Assembly: GCA_963210315.1 (NCBI GenBank)
Contig: OY723272.1
Location: 1,984,001-2,048,000 of the forward strand
Source: Rhynchopus euleeides
Taxonomy: Eukaryota > Euglenozoa > Diplonemea > Diplonemida > Diplonemidae
Direction of reading: 5' to 3'
Length of the DNA stretch: 64,000 nt
How positions within the stretch are numbered: position 1 is the first letter of the stretch; each line of letters opens with the position of its first letter. The notes under the pieces are model-generated. The model was not told the DNA's origin. It did not search any database and worked only from the letters and a program-made list of their open reading frames with translations. The position numbers and the translations under genes were made by a program. Shown piece after piece: positions 9,946 through 20,718 of this stretch.

Positions 9946-11698
9946 GGGCTTCATTTGCAGTATTCTGGCAGTAATCTGACGTTGTGCGGCTTTCTGTGCC
10001 AGCTCTGTGACAGTTATCCCGTCACCGACACCGAAAACCGCAATGAGATCTTCCCGTGGGCTTTGTATGTTGATACAACGGTCAGATTTGGGACCGTCTC
10101 AACGAACTGATGGCACGATACCGGTCGAGGTCAGTTGGAGGGGTTGGTCGTCACAGGTGAACGTTGCTGGCTTGGCTGTGTCTTACTGGGCACGAAGGGG
10201 TCAGCAATTGCCGAAGAAAAGTGGCTGGCGCTAGCCCCACACCCCTCCCGCCGTCCTCCCTGCGGTCCTTGAAGTCATTGCACTTCGGGTAGCTGATGTC
10301 TGGAGGTGCTTGTGCAACAGTGCCTCTGAGATCCGGCCCGTGCATGCACGCCTGTCCCTGCATTCACTCTCTGCCCACGTGTGTGCGGCATTGTAGTGTA
10401 GCTGAGGCTTGCACTGAACAGCTCGGCCATCTGATACAGCCAGGTGGACGGGGTAAAGAAGGGGTTGCCTTCGGTGGCTGGGCATATGTCTACTCGACAG
10501 GCACGCAGCACAGGGGGGTCTGGGGGGCGGAGCCCCCCAGCCGCCGGAGGCCACGGTAGTGAACATCTGTTCCTTGCGGGTGGATAGATTCTGTGTGAGA
10601 TGGCTGCGTCTTCCTGAGGCTACCTGATGTGACTTCACCAGACATACGCCACAGGGGGTCCCCTTCAGACAGGGACCCTCAGGCTGGATGTAGTCGGCCA
10701 CCCTCCCGACCCACACCCGGGCCCACCACCCACACCTTTTCCGCCAGAAAGTGTCGTTATTTGAAAGAGCTGGGCTCCCCGAAGCCATAGTATATTTTTT
10801 CGGCGGCCTACGTGCCAAAAAGTGCCCCTTACTCAGTACAGAACAAGTTTAAAAAAATGTACCCCCCCGGGGGGGTACATTTGGGGTCTGGCCCCGCCGG
10901 GGGGGTACTTTGTACCCCCCCGTCCGGCATGGAAAAAAACACTGCAAACTCCAACAACATCTCTTTATATCTTCCTCCGCCGGTTGGTCCGCTTTGGAGG
11001 CAAATTTGAACAAACAAAAAGCTAAAAAAAATCCCCGAACTTCACGAAGCTGCCCCAGGAACACAACCTCCCGCTGGTGGTGTGTTCTTAGTGGCTGGCT
11101 GGTGCCCCTTTCTGGATAATCGCACCGAATTGTTGTCATGCCGTGGTGTAGATGCTGCTTTGCTGAGCGGTGCCACACACAAAGCCCACACCCACGCGGT
11201 GGGGCTATCGCTGGGAGCTATCTGACAAGAGGGTGTATCCCTGCTGCCGGTGCCGAAAAATAGCGCATTTCCTCCTGCTTACATCGCCGAACCTTTGAAA
11301 ATCCCCTTCGAAAACTCGTCCATAGCGAAGGCCACACCCAAGCACCCCCAGAGACAGAGGTGCAAAAGGTGCAAAAGGTCAGGAGGTGTGTGTTGGCACT
11401 CAGGGGATGTCGCCACACTGCATGACATGACGAGTTTCAAGAACGAACATGGGGTCATGATGGGGGGCGGGGGCGGGGGGTTGCGTGGGTGTGAGGAGGG
11501 CTGGCCCGTGCCACAGGGGGGGGGGGGGTCCTGAAACAGAGTGGTTTGGTGTGCTCTAAGGTGCTTCAAAAGGAAGATCCAATGTCTGTGTCGTGTCAGT
11601 ATTTTTTGAGTGGGTCAAAAAAACTTTCGTTGATCCCGCTTCGCGTGCGTGTGACCCGCCTTGAGCGGTTTGAATGTTATTCTTTTTATTCATACATT
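9946..11698. other. Intergenic, repeats only
   Basis: It holds a copy of the dispersed GC-rich repeat (about 10480-10690) and a poly-C/poly-G palindrome (10857-10921). No gene recognised. Confidence 0.4.
10857..10921. repeat. Two consecutive C7/G7 palindromes
   Basis: 10857-10880 is a perfect 24-bp palindrome: ATGTA, seven C, seven G, TACAT. It is followed at 10899-10921 by a second hairpin with seven G, TACTTTGTA and seven C. The left part (TTTAAAAAAATGTACCC...) is also the inverted partner of 8651-8671, so these may be terminal repeats of an element enclosing the LINE copy. Confidence 0.6.
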
Positions 11699-12919
11699 GG
11701 GGGTCTTCGCTCCGGGTCAATTTGGGTCAACTTGGGTCAATTTGGGTCACCCTGGGGCTTTTCACCTTAGGAAAATGGGGGGCTTCGCTCCGGGTCAATC
11801 TGGGTCAGCTTGGGTCAGTGACCCGGAGCGAAGCCCCCCCCTTAGGTGACCAAAAATAGGTGAAAATTTTTGCCTATTTTCCCTTGTGTCAAACTTGGAG
11901 TCTGACCCAAAAATCGGAATCTGTGACCCATGGTTTATATGGGCAAACCTGAAAATTTCCGACTTTTTCCTCAATTTTTCCCACTTCCTGGCCATACCTT
12001 TCCCGACCCAAAATCAAACAAATGCAGCGGAAAATGGCCAAAAATAGGCCAAAAAACCCCAAATTTTTTCCTATGGGAACGAACATGGGGGTCTTCGCTC
12101 CGGGTCAATTTGGGTCAACTTGGGTCAATTTGGGTCACCCTGGGGCTTTTCACCTTAGGAAAATGGGGGGCTTCGCTCCGGGTCAATCTGGGTCAGCTTG
12201 GGTCAGTGACCCGGAGCGAAGCCCCCCCCTTAGGTGACCAAAAATAGGTGAAAATTTTTGCCTATTTTCCCTTGTGTCAAACTTGGAGTCTGACCCAAAA
12301 ATCGGAATCTGTGACCCATGGTTTATATGGGCAAACCTGAAAATTTCCGACTTTTTCCTCAATTTTTCCCACTTCCTGGCCATACCTTTCCCGACCCAAA
12401 ATCAAACAAATGCAGCGGAAAATGGCCAAAAATAGGCCAAAAAACCCCAAATTTTTTCCTATGGGAACGAACATGGGGGTCTTCGCTCCGGGTCAATTTG
12501 GGTCAACTTGGGTCAATTTGGGTCACCCTGGGGCTTTTCACCTTAGGAAAATGGGGGGCTTCGCTCCGGGTCAATCTGGGTCAGCTTGGGTCAGTGACCC
12601 GGAGCGAAGCCCCCCCCCTTAGGTGACCAAAAATAGGTGAAAATTTTTGCCTATTTTCCCTTGTGTCAAACTTGGAGTCTGACCCAAAAATCGGAATCTG
12701 TGACCCATGGTTTATATGGGCAAACCTGAAAATTTCCGACTTTTTCCTCAATTTTTCCCACTTCCTGGCCATACCTTTCCCGACCCAAAATCAAACAAAT
12801 GCAGCGGAAAATGGCCAAAAATAGGCCAAAAAATCCCAAATTTTTTCCTATGGGAACGAACATGGGGGTCTTCGCTCCGGGTCAATTTGGGTCAACTTGG
12901 GTCAATTTGGGTCACCCTG
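11699..12919 (+). repeat. 388-bp tandem repeats inside the element
   Basis: Period 388-389 bp: units start at about 11699, 12087, 12475 and 12864. The fourth is cut at 12919 by an insertion and resumes at 15288-15597. Each unit carries inverted words around CTTCGCTCCGGGTCAA and CCGGAGCGAAGCCCCCC, so each contains a degenerate copy of the element's own terminus. Short ORFs that recur every 388 bp are consequences of the repeat and not genes. The inverted copy has three units. Confidence 0.9.
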
Positions 12920-12944
12920 CACGGTGGACTCCAGCGGCCCTAGC

Positions 12945-13045
12945 GGGAGTCTGGGAGCGGGAGTCTGAGCGGGTGTCAAAGACTCCCGCTAGCGGGAGTC
13001 TATACTCCCGCTAGGGGGAGTCTGACTCCCCCTAGCGGGAGTCTT
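12945..13045. repeat. Left subterminal palindromic repeats
   Basis: Several copies of the AGACTCCCGCTAGCGGGAGT motif and its CTAGGGGGAGT variant are packed here. The matching right-hand clusters are at 14409-14454 and 15163-15250. Subterminal repeats of this kind are typical transposase-binding arrays. The function is inferred. Confidence 0.75.
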
Positions 13046-13234
13046 TTCACCTATTTTCATCCATTTTTCCCATGATATAGTTACAGTCTACTGGCGTGGG
13101 GGGTAAAATCATGGTGGAAGAGGGATGGGGAGGGGCTTGTTTTGCTTCTGTCAGTTTCCCCGGACTCTGGACTACCTACCTATCCTCCTGGTAGCGGCTG
13201 CACCTGCGGAGGTGAGCGGTTAGAATTTGAGGTG

Positions 13235-14390
13235 TCAAAGTGCGGCCATCGCCTGTCGTAGTTGTGTTACACCTTGGGCAAGACAAGCCATCCTGCAGGC
13301 CTCATCTTCTTCGTCAGAACTGTCATCCCCCTCCTGCTGTGCGCGTTGGTCAAGCGTGCTCAAAGTCGCCTCGGATGACACGAATGGTGTGAAAGTCGCC
13401 CCCAGCGGGATTGGCATTTTGCACAAGCAGAGCGATAATTTGCGGTGTCCTTCGGGGAACCGGGACAGGAAGTAGGGCGCGCTGATGGGTTCAACGAAGT
13501 CCTGTGTGTTGCAGTGCACAAACCCCTTCTGCAGCTGTGTCAACTGTGTGCAAAGAACATACACAGCCAATCTATGAGCGTGTCGGGTGTGCAGACACGG
13601 ACACAGAATGACTTCTCTATACCCGAGGATCCCGTCCTGCGACAGGTGCGCAACCTTCCAAGGCATGCCCGATGCGCGCCGCTTCTCTTCTGCCATCGCA
13701 AGATCTCTCTCGTAAGTTGCGGAGCTGGCGATTGTAACGGCATCTTTCTTGCGATGTCCGTTCTCTGCTTCTTCAAATTCGTCGTTGTTCTGCAGAGGCA
13801 CTGCATCTTCTGGAGCCCACCAATGATGGAGACTGTGTACGTAGGCATTGCGCGTTGATCCCTTTTCGGCATGCTCCATCAACCAGTGAAATATATGCCC
13901 TGAGATCCGAGCACGCAAGAAGGGAATCCGGGCTGACTCATCCTTGCATCCCCAGAAGCGCCAGGGGATGTCTGCATACCGGAAATGCATGAGGTCTGCA
14001 AGGGAGACAAAGAGGTAGCGGAACAAGCCCTTGTAGGTGTGTCCTGTGACAGGCAAGCACGACCTTCCGGAACTGAGCACCTGTCCCATTCTGCGACACA
14101 GGTGGAAGCGTCCAATGCAACACTCACAGCATAGAGGCCAAGTGTTTCTCGTAGTATTTTGTTGTCTCATCCAGTACCCTGATCAGCCGCATGGCGAGCC
14201 CCTTGCAGTCATGGAGTGCTGGGGTGACGTAGCGGGCATTGGGAAGCACACCTGCCAAGAGGGAGGGGTAGCCAGCCTCTTTTATCTCAGAGAGAGTCAG
14301 GTGCGGGTATCGATGCACCTGTTGATACCAGCGTTCTTCTGGGATGTCGCACAGTGAGCATCGGTGCCCTCGCCCCCCGCATCGCCTCAT
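13235..14390 (-). CDS. Two-exon protein of the nested transposon, unknown family
   Basis: Exon 1 runs from ATG at 14390 to 14128 and exon 2 from 14090 to the stop at 13235, with a 37-nt intron (14091-14127). The intron has donor GTGAGT and acceptor GTCGCAG and joins the two open frames exactly, giving 372 residues. The N-terminus has closely spaced Cys/His (residues 4-14, CGGRGHRCSLC), then TPALHDCKG, a run of aromatic residues (GLFRYLFVSLADLMHFRY), several Cys/His (CPCLHTRHAH) and an acidic tail (DDSSDEEDE). Being the only sizeable gene of a TIR element, it is the candidate transposase, but I recognise no DDE/D motif. It could also be an accessory gene. Splicing well supported, function unknown. 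Confidence 0.55.
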
Positions 14391-14655
14391 TGTTGCCCAC
14401 TGCTGATCTATACTCCCGCTAGCGGGAGTTGGACTCCCCCTAGTTGAGACTCCCGAAAAGGGTTAAACCCGGTAGTGGTACCCTACCCCCGCTGGAGTCC
14501 ACCGTGCAAGGCCGGATCAGCCCACGGGTGGGTTTGAGGAAGAAATCTGGGGGGGCAAATTTTGCTGCGACTTCCGGTTTCACCCGGCCGAACTCCAGCA
14601 TCTATCCAGACCCACGGTGCCAAGCCGTTCGCCCGTGTCGCGATCATTCGCGGCT

Positions 14656-15036
14656 TCAGGCTGCCCCCGACGACACGTTTGTATCCTGCACCTTGCCATA
14701 CTTCGCCTCCACCTTGTATATGACGGAGAGCGCCCTCCTTCCGCATCGTTGCGACTTCCCTGACAGCGAACTTATCCATGTCAGGGAAGACATGGCGATG
14801 ATTGCGTTGGCCACCTGGGTGCTGTGCTTGTGGAGCTCCTTGCTCAACACCGTTGCTAGGAGCCTTCTAATGGATCCCAGTGTCAGCACACTGCCCCCTT
14901 TTTTAACAGGGAAGGCCGTGCAAAAATCATGCACAATGTTCGTCGCCTCCGCAGCCTCGGGACTCTCTGCGCTCTTCTTCTTCTTAATCGACTTTGCCGC
15001 CGGCTTCGCTGCCGGCTTCGTTGTCGTCTTCCCCAT
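14656..15036 (-). CDS. Possible histone-fold protein carried by transposon
   Basis: A 126-residue ORF from ATG at 15036. Residues 1-22 are a Lys/Ala/Thr-rich tail (KPAAKPAAK, KKKK) like a histone tail. Residues 47-82 can be placed along the C-terminal half of histone H2B: in both, an Ile-containing turn is followed by a helix, then a Glu-Leu-x-Lys-His stretch (here KELHKH) and a final helix ending Ser-Ser. The first half of the fold is short, and the last 45 residues do not match. It may be a diverged H2B-like protein, a degenerate copy, or coincidence. It lies in the extra segment beyond the internal terminus, so it may be captured host sequence. Confidence 0.35.
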   Translation of the reverse strand: MGKTTTKPAAKPAAKSIKKKKSAESPEAAEATNIVHDFCTAFPVKKGGSVLTLGSIRRLLATVLSKELHKHSTQVANAIIAMSSLTWISSLSGKSQRCGRRALSVIYKVEAKYGKVQDTNVSSGAA

Positions 15037-15599
15037 TTTTGTGAATCAGGTCTGCGAGCTGGGATGGGTGGAAACGTCCGTTTCGTTTGGTGTGGCTGTA
15101 CTTCAGTGACGAGTGCCACATTGCATAGGTATCATGGGAAAAATGAGTGAAAATAGGTGAAAAGACTCCCGCTAGGGGGAGTCAGACTCCCGCTAGCGGG
15201 AGTCTATACTCCCGCTAGCGGGAGTTGGACTCCCCCTAGTTGAGACTCCCGAAAAGGGTTACCCTACCCCCGCTGGAGTCCACCGTGTGGGGCTTTTCAC
15301 CTTAGGAAAATGGGGGGCTTCGCTCCGGGTCAATCTGGGTCAGCTTGGGTCAGTGACCCGGAGCGAAGCCCCCCCCTTAGGTGACCAAAAATAGGTGAAA
15401 ATTTTTGCCTATTTTCCCTTGTGTCAAACTTGGAGTCTGACCCAAAAATCGGAATCTGTGACCCATGGTTTATATGGGCAAACCTGAAAATTTCCGACTT
15501 TTTCCTCAATTTTTCCCACTTCCTGGCCATACCTTTCCCGACCCAAAATCAAACAAATGCAGCGGAAAATGGCCAAAAATAGGCCAAAAAACCCCAAAT

Positions 15600-17280
15600 T
15601 TTTTTCCGGGGGGCTTCGCCCCCCGGACCCCCCTTGCGTGGGGGGCGAAGCCCCCCACGCCACACGCACCTCCCGGCCGGTGGCTGGTTCGGTCGTCGTC
15701 GGCTGCGCTCAAAGGGCGTGCGGTAGCCGACGCCCTTTTGTGCTCGCCTCCTCCTCCCTCACTTCAGTATGTCGTTTCAGGTGAGTCCGTGTTCCTGCTT
15801 TGTTCTTCTGTCGACTGGGACGGGCCAGTCCTCGTGGGTTGCCGGCCGGTGTGTCCTCCCCCGGGACACCCTCCTCCTCCCACCACTTGCATCTGGTTCA
15901 GCTTCAGTGAGAGCTGAGCGGGAGCCATACTTGCTCTTTTGGACCAATTGACCGCAGTCCTGCATCATGAAGAGTTAGGTAATGCCCAGTCGCAGCCATC
16001 CCCCGACCCAGGTGTTCTGCCGTGGGCCAGGTCACCATCTGCAGGTCACCCCGTCACACACCAGTGGGCAGGCCCTGTCAAAGATATCGATGTGACTGCT
16101 CTTGCCGCAGGGCATCGGATGTGGGCCTGCATTGCATCCTGTTGCCGCTCAGTTCTGTTCCCACCGGAGCTTCTTGTTGCGCCGCAGGTCGAACAGCCTT
16201 TCGTGTGGTCGGCGCTGATCTTGTATAGAACGTAGGCAGTAGGCTGCTGTGGGTGACCTGCAGGTTACCCGTCCCTTTCGTGCAGGCAGCGCGAGAGGTG
16301 CGCTGTTTATGTGTGGGAGCACGGCAGCTGCCCCACACTCCATTCTGCTCTCTTGTCTGCTGTTTATGTTGAACAAGGTCTGGCTGCCAGTGATCTCGCT
16401 GGGGGTCGGGCAAACCAAAAAAGAGGTCGGGCACAGGGTGGCCGAGCTCGCGAGAAAAAAAGTGCAGCCCAACCCCGCCCCGACTTCCCGTGGTATGATG
16501 CAAACAGGATCGAATGCACGGCCACAGAACATTTTCACCCAATTCGAGAAGCACCGGATGTTGCTGCCTTTGGTCGTCCTGCTGGATCAAAAATCAGGAA
16601 TCCAGCCCCCCAGCCGCCGGAGGCCACGGTAGTGAACATCCTGAAAGTCTTCGAAGGCTAGTCCCCACACCGGTTGGTGCTGTTGCACATTCCAGGCGGG
16701 GATGGTCCTTTGCTTGGGGCATGATGAGGTGCGCTTCGATGAACACCATCAAGCCCCCAGCATGCCGTTGGGTTTTCATACGTTGCGGCGCATGAAAACT
16801 CGGCCACAAGGCCGAACCCAAAAGCCCCAAAATCTGACCCGGGAGGTAGGGCCGAGGGTAGGGCCATGCCACCCCTGGCGGCCCACCCTCCCAAACAATT
16901 ACAGAAAAAGGGAGGTGGGGCCGCGGCCCCCTGCCAGCCCTGGCACGGGATCGCTGCTGGCGGGTAGTTCAGGCTCGTGGCCCTCCTCGTTCCGGATAGC
17001 CCCTCGGACATCCAAATGATTCACGTGCAGCAGCCCATGCGCAGAGAACGGTGTGCCGTCTTGTACAGCAACTGTTGGACAACTGTTGAAATCGTTTTTC
17101 ACCAAAAAAATCACTCTGCGGGCCAAGTCGAAGATTTTTCTGGGGACTTTTGGTGTCCCCAATTTTTCAATTTTCGAAAAATAAGCTCACTTTGCTAAAC
17201 TGGACCCAACTCCCCACACTCTTTTTTTCCGACTTTTTCACGGGTTTTTTCCGGTTTTTCCGGTTTTTTTTGGTTTTTTT
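15600..17280. other. Unique region of the element, no recognised gene
   Basis: The sequence is conserved with 52995-54650 in inverse orientation. It includes a GGGGGGCTTCGCCCCCCGG hairpin (15607-15625), a copy of the dispersed repeat at 16604-16637, and TTTTTTCCGGTTTTTCC-like T-rich sequence at the right end. Conserved open frames show no domain. Confidence 0.5.
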
Positions 17281-18068
17281 TGGCGGATGGAGCGAAGACC
17301 CCCATTGGGCGTTATTCCGTTACCAGTAACGGTAATAACGTTATTTTTGCGTTATTTTTTGACCCCAAAAAAGGCAGCATTTCCCGGTGAATCTGACCCG
17401 AAACTCGGGTCCCTACCCCCCCTAAAAGAATTTTCTTGGGTAAAATATCACTCCAGGGGGCCACTCCGTGATGTCAAAAAATTGGAAAACGTTTTCTCCT
17501 AAAATAACGCGTTATTTTTCCGTTATTTTCATGAAAACTTGCGTTATTCGGACAATTTTGCGGGCGGATGGTGTAGTTTTTGGTGGAGATGGCTCCAGAA
17601 TACCCCCCTGGGACCATTTTTTGGATAATAACGCACGGACATGTCGAGTTTCGTGAAAAAATCATGTTTTTTGGCTTTTTCAAGGCAAATACTGCAGAAA
17701 CCCCTGCAACCTTGCAGCATCCAATGTTCCTGGAGTGAAATTTGGAGTGAAAATCACTCCAAAATCACTCAGTGTGGACGCAGAAGTGAATCCTTCAGGA
17801 ATACACCCGCACACCTCACATTGGCGGTGTATAAACCACCTGATATTTTTACTCGTTACGAGCGACGAAGTAGCGCGAAGTAGCGACGTGCCCATTTTTT
17901 CCCGGTCCGTTCTAAAATAGTTACGTTCCAAAAGTCCGTTACTGGTGCTGTCAAAGACGCTTCGCACAATATACGCACGAACTACCCAAAGTACGCTCGG
18001 GCTACGCACGAAGTACGCAGGAACTACGCAATTTGAACTTTCTTGCACCCCCCAGTCATTATTTGCAC

Positions 18069-18118
18069 GCACTCCAGGTCCCATATTTGCACCAGTGCAA
18101 ATATGAGACCTGGAGTGC
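18069..18118. repeat. Perfect-stem hairpin
   Basis: GCACTCCAGGTC (18069-18080) pairs with GACCTGGAGTGC (18107-18118). Within the loop, CATATTTGCAC pairs with GTGCAAATATG. The whole forms a long stem of over 20 bp with one short internal bulge. Confidence 0.8.
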
Positions 18119-18279
18119 AAATATGAGGAATTTCCGAGTTCGTCGTGATGTGCAAAACATGACTGGGTTGTGCAAGAAACCATCATCTGCACCCCGTATC
18201 GGCCTCAATTGCACCCTCGTGCAGGTAAAAAAAGGCCTCGGGCCTCCGGCCCTCGGACCGTTTTTTAATTACGCACACG

Positions 18280-18385
18280 ACCTTCGCGCGGAAAGTGTCA
18301 TTCAGCCCTGCCAAACGTGCTCTACACACCACCCCCTTCATCAGGCAAGTGGGTTTGTAAGGGTGTGTGGAAGCGTCAACGCTCG
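18280..18385 (-). mobile_element. Relic of a tyrosine-recombinase retrotransposon terminal repeat
   Basis: The words GCGGAAAG, AACGTGCTCTACACA, CCCTTCATCAGGC and GTGTGGAAGCGTCAACGC occur in the same order and spacing as in the A repeat of the intact element at 23240-27922. This indicates a diverged solo A repeat of a related element. A similar relic is at 52745-52832. Confidence 0.55.
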
Positions 18386-19322
18386 GGTGCAGGAAATTTA
18401 CATTTTGGTCGCAAATGGCGTTACACATGCACTATGCACAACGTGTGCACGATTTCGGCAGAACTACGCACAACCAACGCAATTTGGACCTTTCAACAAC
18501 ACCATTCACGGTACTTCGATTTTGGGTGGGAAAGATGGGGCAAGGAAGTGGCAAAAACTGCGAAGAAGGTCGAAAATTTTCACATTTTCATCAGAAACCA
18601 TATTCAACGGATTCCAATTTTCGGGTGAAATCAAGCAGGTTGGCACAATGGCTCATGTTCACCCAAAAATGCACCTACCAAACCTCTTTTGCTTGATTTT
18701 TGGGACGGCATGGGTGATCCAGAGGCCAAAAATCACGATTTTTTCACCAATTCCTTCGACAACGGACAGTTCCAGACCACAAGGACCACATTTTGGGGTC
18801 AGAATTTTCTCGGTCAAAAAATTCGAAAAATCTGAAATCTCTCGGAATTTTGAGCATTTTTTGAGATTGGCATGCCCATTTTAGACCCTTTGCGTGGCTC
18901 TAAACCCAAAAATTTGCTCGAAAATGGCCTCAAATAGCCTAAAACAGCCCATTCTGGCCACCCCGAAAAAAAAATTCGAAAAGGGTCCCCCTATAGAAGT
19001 TGCCCAAAAATACCGAAAATAACGCGGTATTACCGGTAATAACGGTAATAACGTTACCGATAACGTTATTACCGTTACTGATAACGGTATTACCGTTACC
19101 GATAACGGTAATAACGGTAATAACGTTACCGATAACGTTATTACCGTTCCTGATAACGGTAATAACGGTATTACCGTTATCGATAACGGTATAACGCGGA
19201 AAAATAACGTTACCGATTTTCGGATAACGTTATTCGGCCGTTCTGGAACGTTATTAACGGTAAGTTATTTTACCGAAAAAATAACGGTATTACCGTTACT
19301 GGTAACGCAATAACGCCCGATG

Positions 19323-20716
19323 TATGTTTATTTTGTTAGTTCGGCGCCAGCCAACTGGGGGAAACTTTCTGCGTGCCTTTTTAGCTGGATCATACGACCC
19401 CACTCACACCACTTCATCTGGGGTCTGCGTTCCAACAAACAACCTTCGGGAGCAATTGTTTTGTCGTCCCGATTTGTCCAACAACCATACTGAGAAAAAA
19501 TCGTCGACTTTCTTTGATACATTCTCACTGCAGCAAGGGCTCCTCCTGCCAGTGTCAAAAAACATAGTGTGTCAAACAGTGTCACATCACAGCCACTGTT
19601 TCCCACTCTTCTGCGTTGGATTCGCAGACCTGCATCGGACAGAAAGTCCACGAAAGACTAACGCACGAGAAGTGATATGCTATCCAACTAACTCTTCTGC
19701 ACTTCTGAGCGAAGTGTATCATCGTAAATTTAGGCAGCGCTTGGGCAACACAGACGACCTCCTCATCAGCCTGCGGGGCGGGGGTTTTCCCTTTTGTTTT
19801 TCCCGGATGTGGCGCACGAACAACAGCCTTATCTTTTCATGATTTTCTCTTGTCAGGGCCCCATTCACCGCACTCACCGCACTCTTCACTCTCACCTTCA
19901 CACAGGCGACGGCGGGGGTGTGTGAGTGCCAAATGCGTAAAAAACCAAACCAGGGCGAGAGAGACTGGCACACCGACACTTTTTTGTCATGTCGGACTTC
20001 CCCTTCCCCCCCTTGTGAGGGACGCCCCTTTGGGCTCATCTGGTTGTGGCCTGCGCTGCACCACAGAAACATCAGGGTGTTCTGTTGTGTGCAGGGCAGG
20101 CAAAAATGCATCTCGTCAGCCCTCCTCTGTCCCTCTGTCCCTCCCCACCTCCCCCCCCTCATATGCTTGGGGTGTGAATATCCCCGTGAAAGAAATACTC
20201 ACGCCCCGCCCCCCCCCCCTCCCCGTCACACACCGACACCTGTCTGGCGCAGAATCAGTCAGCTTCCACTTCCCAGTACATCCACACCCATCACCCCTCG
20301 GTCTTTCCTGTTGCTGATGCAGCCGACCCCCTCACTCCCTGCCCCAAGCTTGCCAACCCCAATGTTTTTTTTATTTTTTGCAAATCATTTCCTTTTCTCC
20401 GGGCCCCCTCTTATATTGGCGTGTAATTCATTAAAGATTTATCTTTAATGTTTTTCCTGGACCCCACCCGCTGTTGCTAGCGCCCCGTACCCACCCTCCC
20501 CCCCCCACCCTTCCATTGTCACCTGCTGCTTCCACCCGTTACCTGCTGCTTAGGGGGGGGGGTCCATTGGGTACTCTGGTAGGGTGGTGCGTAAAAAGTG
20601 GTTTGCTATTTTTTATCGATTGGAACGGACATGTGGAGTGGGCAGGATGGCATATTTTTGGACATCTGAGTTCACGGTGACCATTCTCCATCCAACTAAA
20701 AGTTCTAGTAATTGTT
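19323..20716. other. Intergenic, no gene recognised
   Basis: Pyrimidine-rich, with C runs. Open frames (e.g. 19324-19842 plus, 19719-20162 minus) lack domain signatures and overlap each other. Confidence 0.4.
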
Positions 20717-20718
20717 TA

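Larger units (their letters stand above)
12920..15287 (-). mobile_element. Nested transposon with CACGGTGGACTCCAGCGG termini
   Basis: It starts CACGGTGGACTCCAGCGG (12920) and ends with the exact inverse (15270-15287). Removing it and one copy of the flanking TG (12918-12919, 15288-15289) restores the uninterrupted 388-bp unit, so the insertion and a 2-bp target duplication are certain. Near both ends are clusters of ACTCCCGCTAGCGGGAGT-type palindromes. A second copy of the right terminus lies internally at 14486-14506, splitting the element into a core (12920-14506) and an extension (14507-15287). CAC...GTG ends with subterminal repeats recall CACTA/CMC elements, which usually have 2-4-bp duplications. 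Transposase identity is unproven. Confidence 0.85.
11699..17303 (+). mobile_element. DNA transposon-like element with GGGGGTCTTCGCTCC termini, copy 1
   Basis: It begins GGGGGTCTTCGCTCC and ends GGAGCGAAGACCCCC, with ATT on both sides (11696-11698 and 17304-17306), a 3-bp target duplication. A second copy in opposite orientation (52974-55788) has the same ends and its own 3-bp duplication, ACA. That confirms the boundaries. Inside are tandem 388-bp units followed by about 1.7 kb of unique sequence. This copy is interrupted by another transposon (12920-15287). No transposase was recognised. ORFs conserved between the two copies (e.g. 16078-16590 minus) resemble no family. Three-bp duplication with G-rich ends would fit PIF/Harbinger, but this is inference. 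Confidence 0.8.
17307..19318. mobile_element. Non-autonomous TIR element with TAACG subterminal repeats
   Basis: Terminal inverted repeats of about 40 bp begin GGGCGTTATTCCGTTACCAG on the left (17307) and, read inversely, GGGCGTTATTGCGTTACCAG on the right (ending 19318), with two or three mismatches. The right 300 bp (19019-19318) is packed with TAACGGTAATAACG and TAACGTTA units in both orientations. No ORF of note and no clear target duplication. It abuts the ATT duplication of the element on the left. Confidence 0.75.

Noticed and set aside
16078..16590. 170-codon ORF conserved in both copies of the GGGGGTCTTCGCTCC element
   Set aside because: The copies are too similar for conservation to be informative, and no domain is visible.
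17303..19322. Extending the TAACG element's termini to CATTGGGCG
   Set aside because: The CATT overlaps the ATT target duplication of the neighbouring element, so the shorter boundary (17307-19318) is safer.
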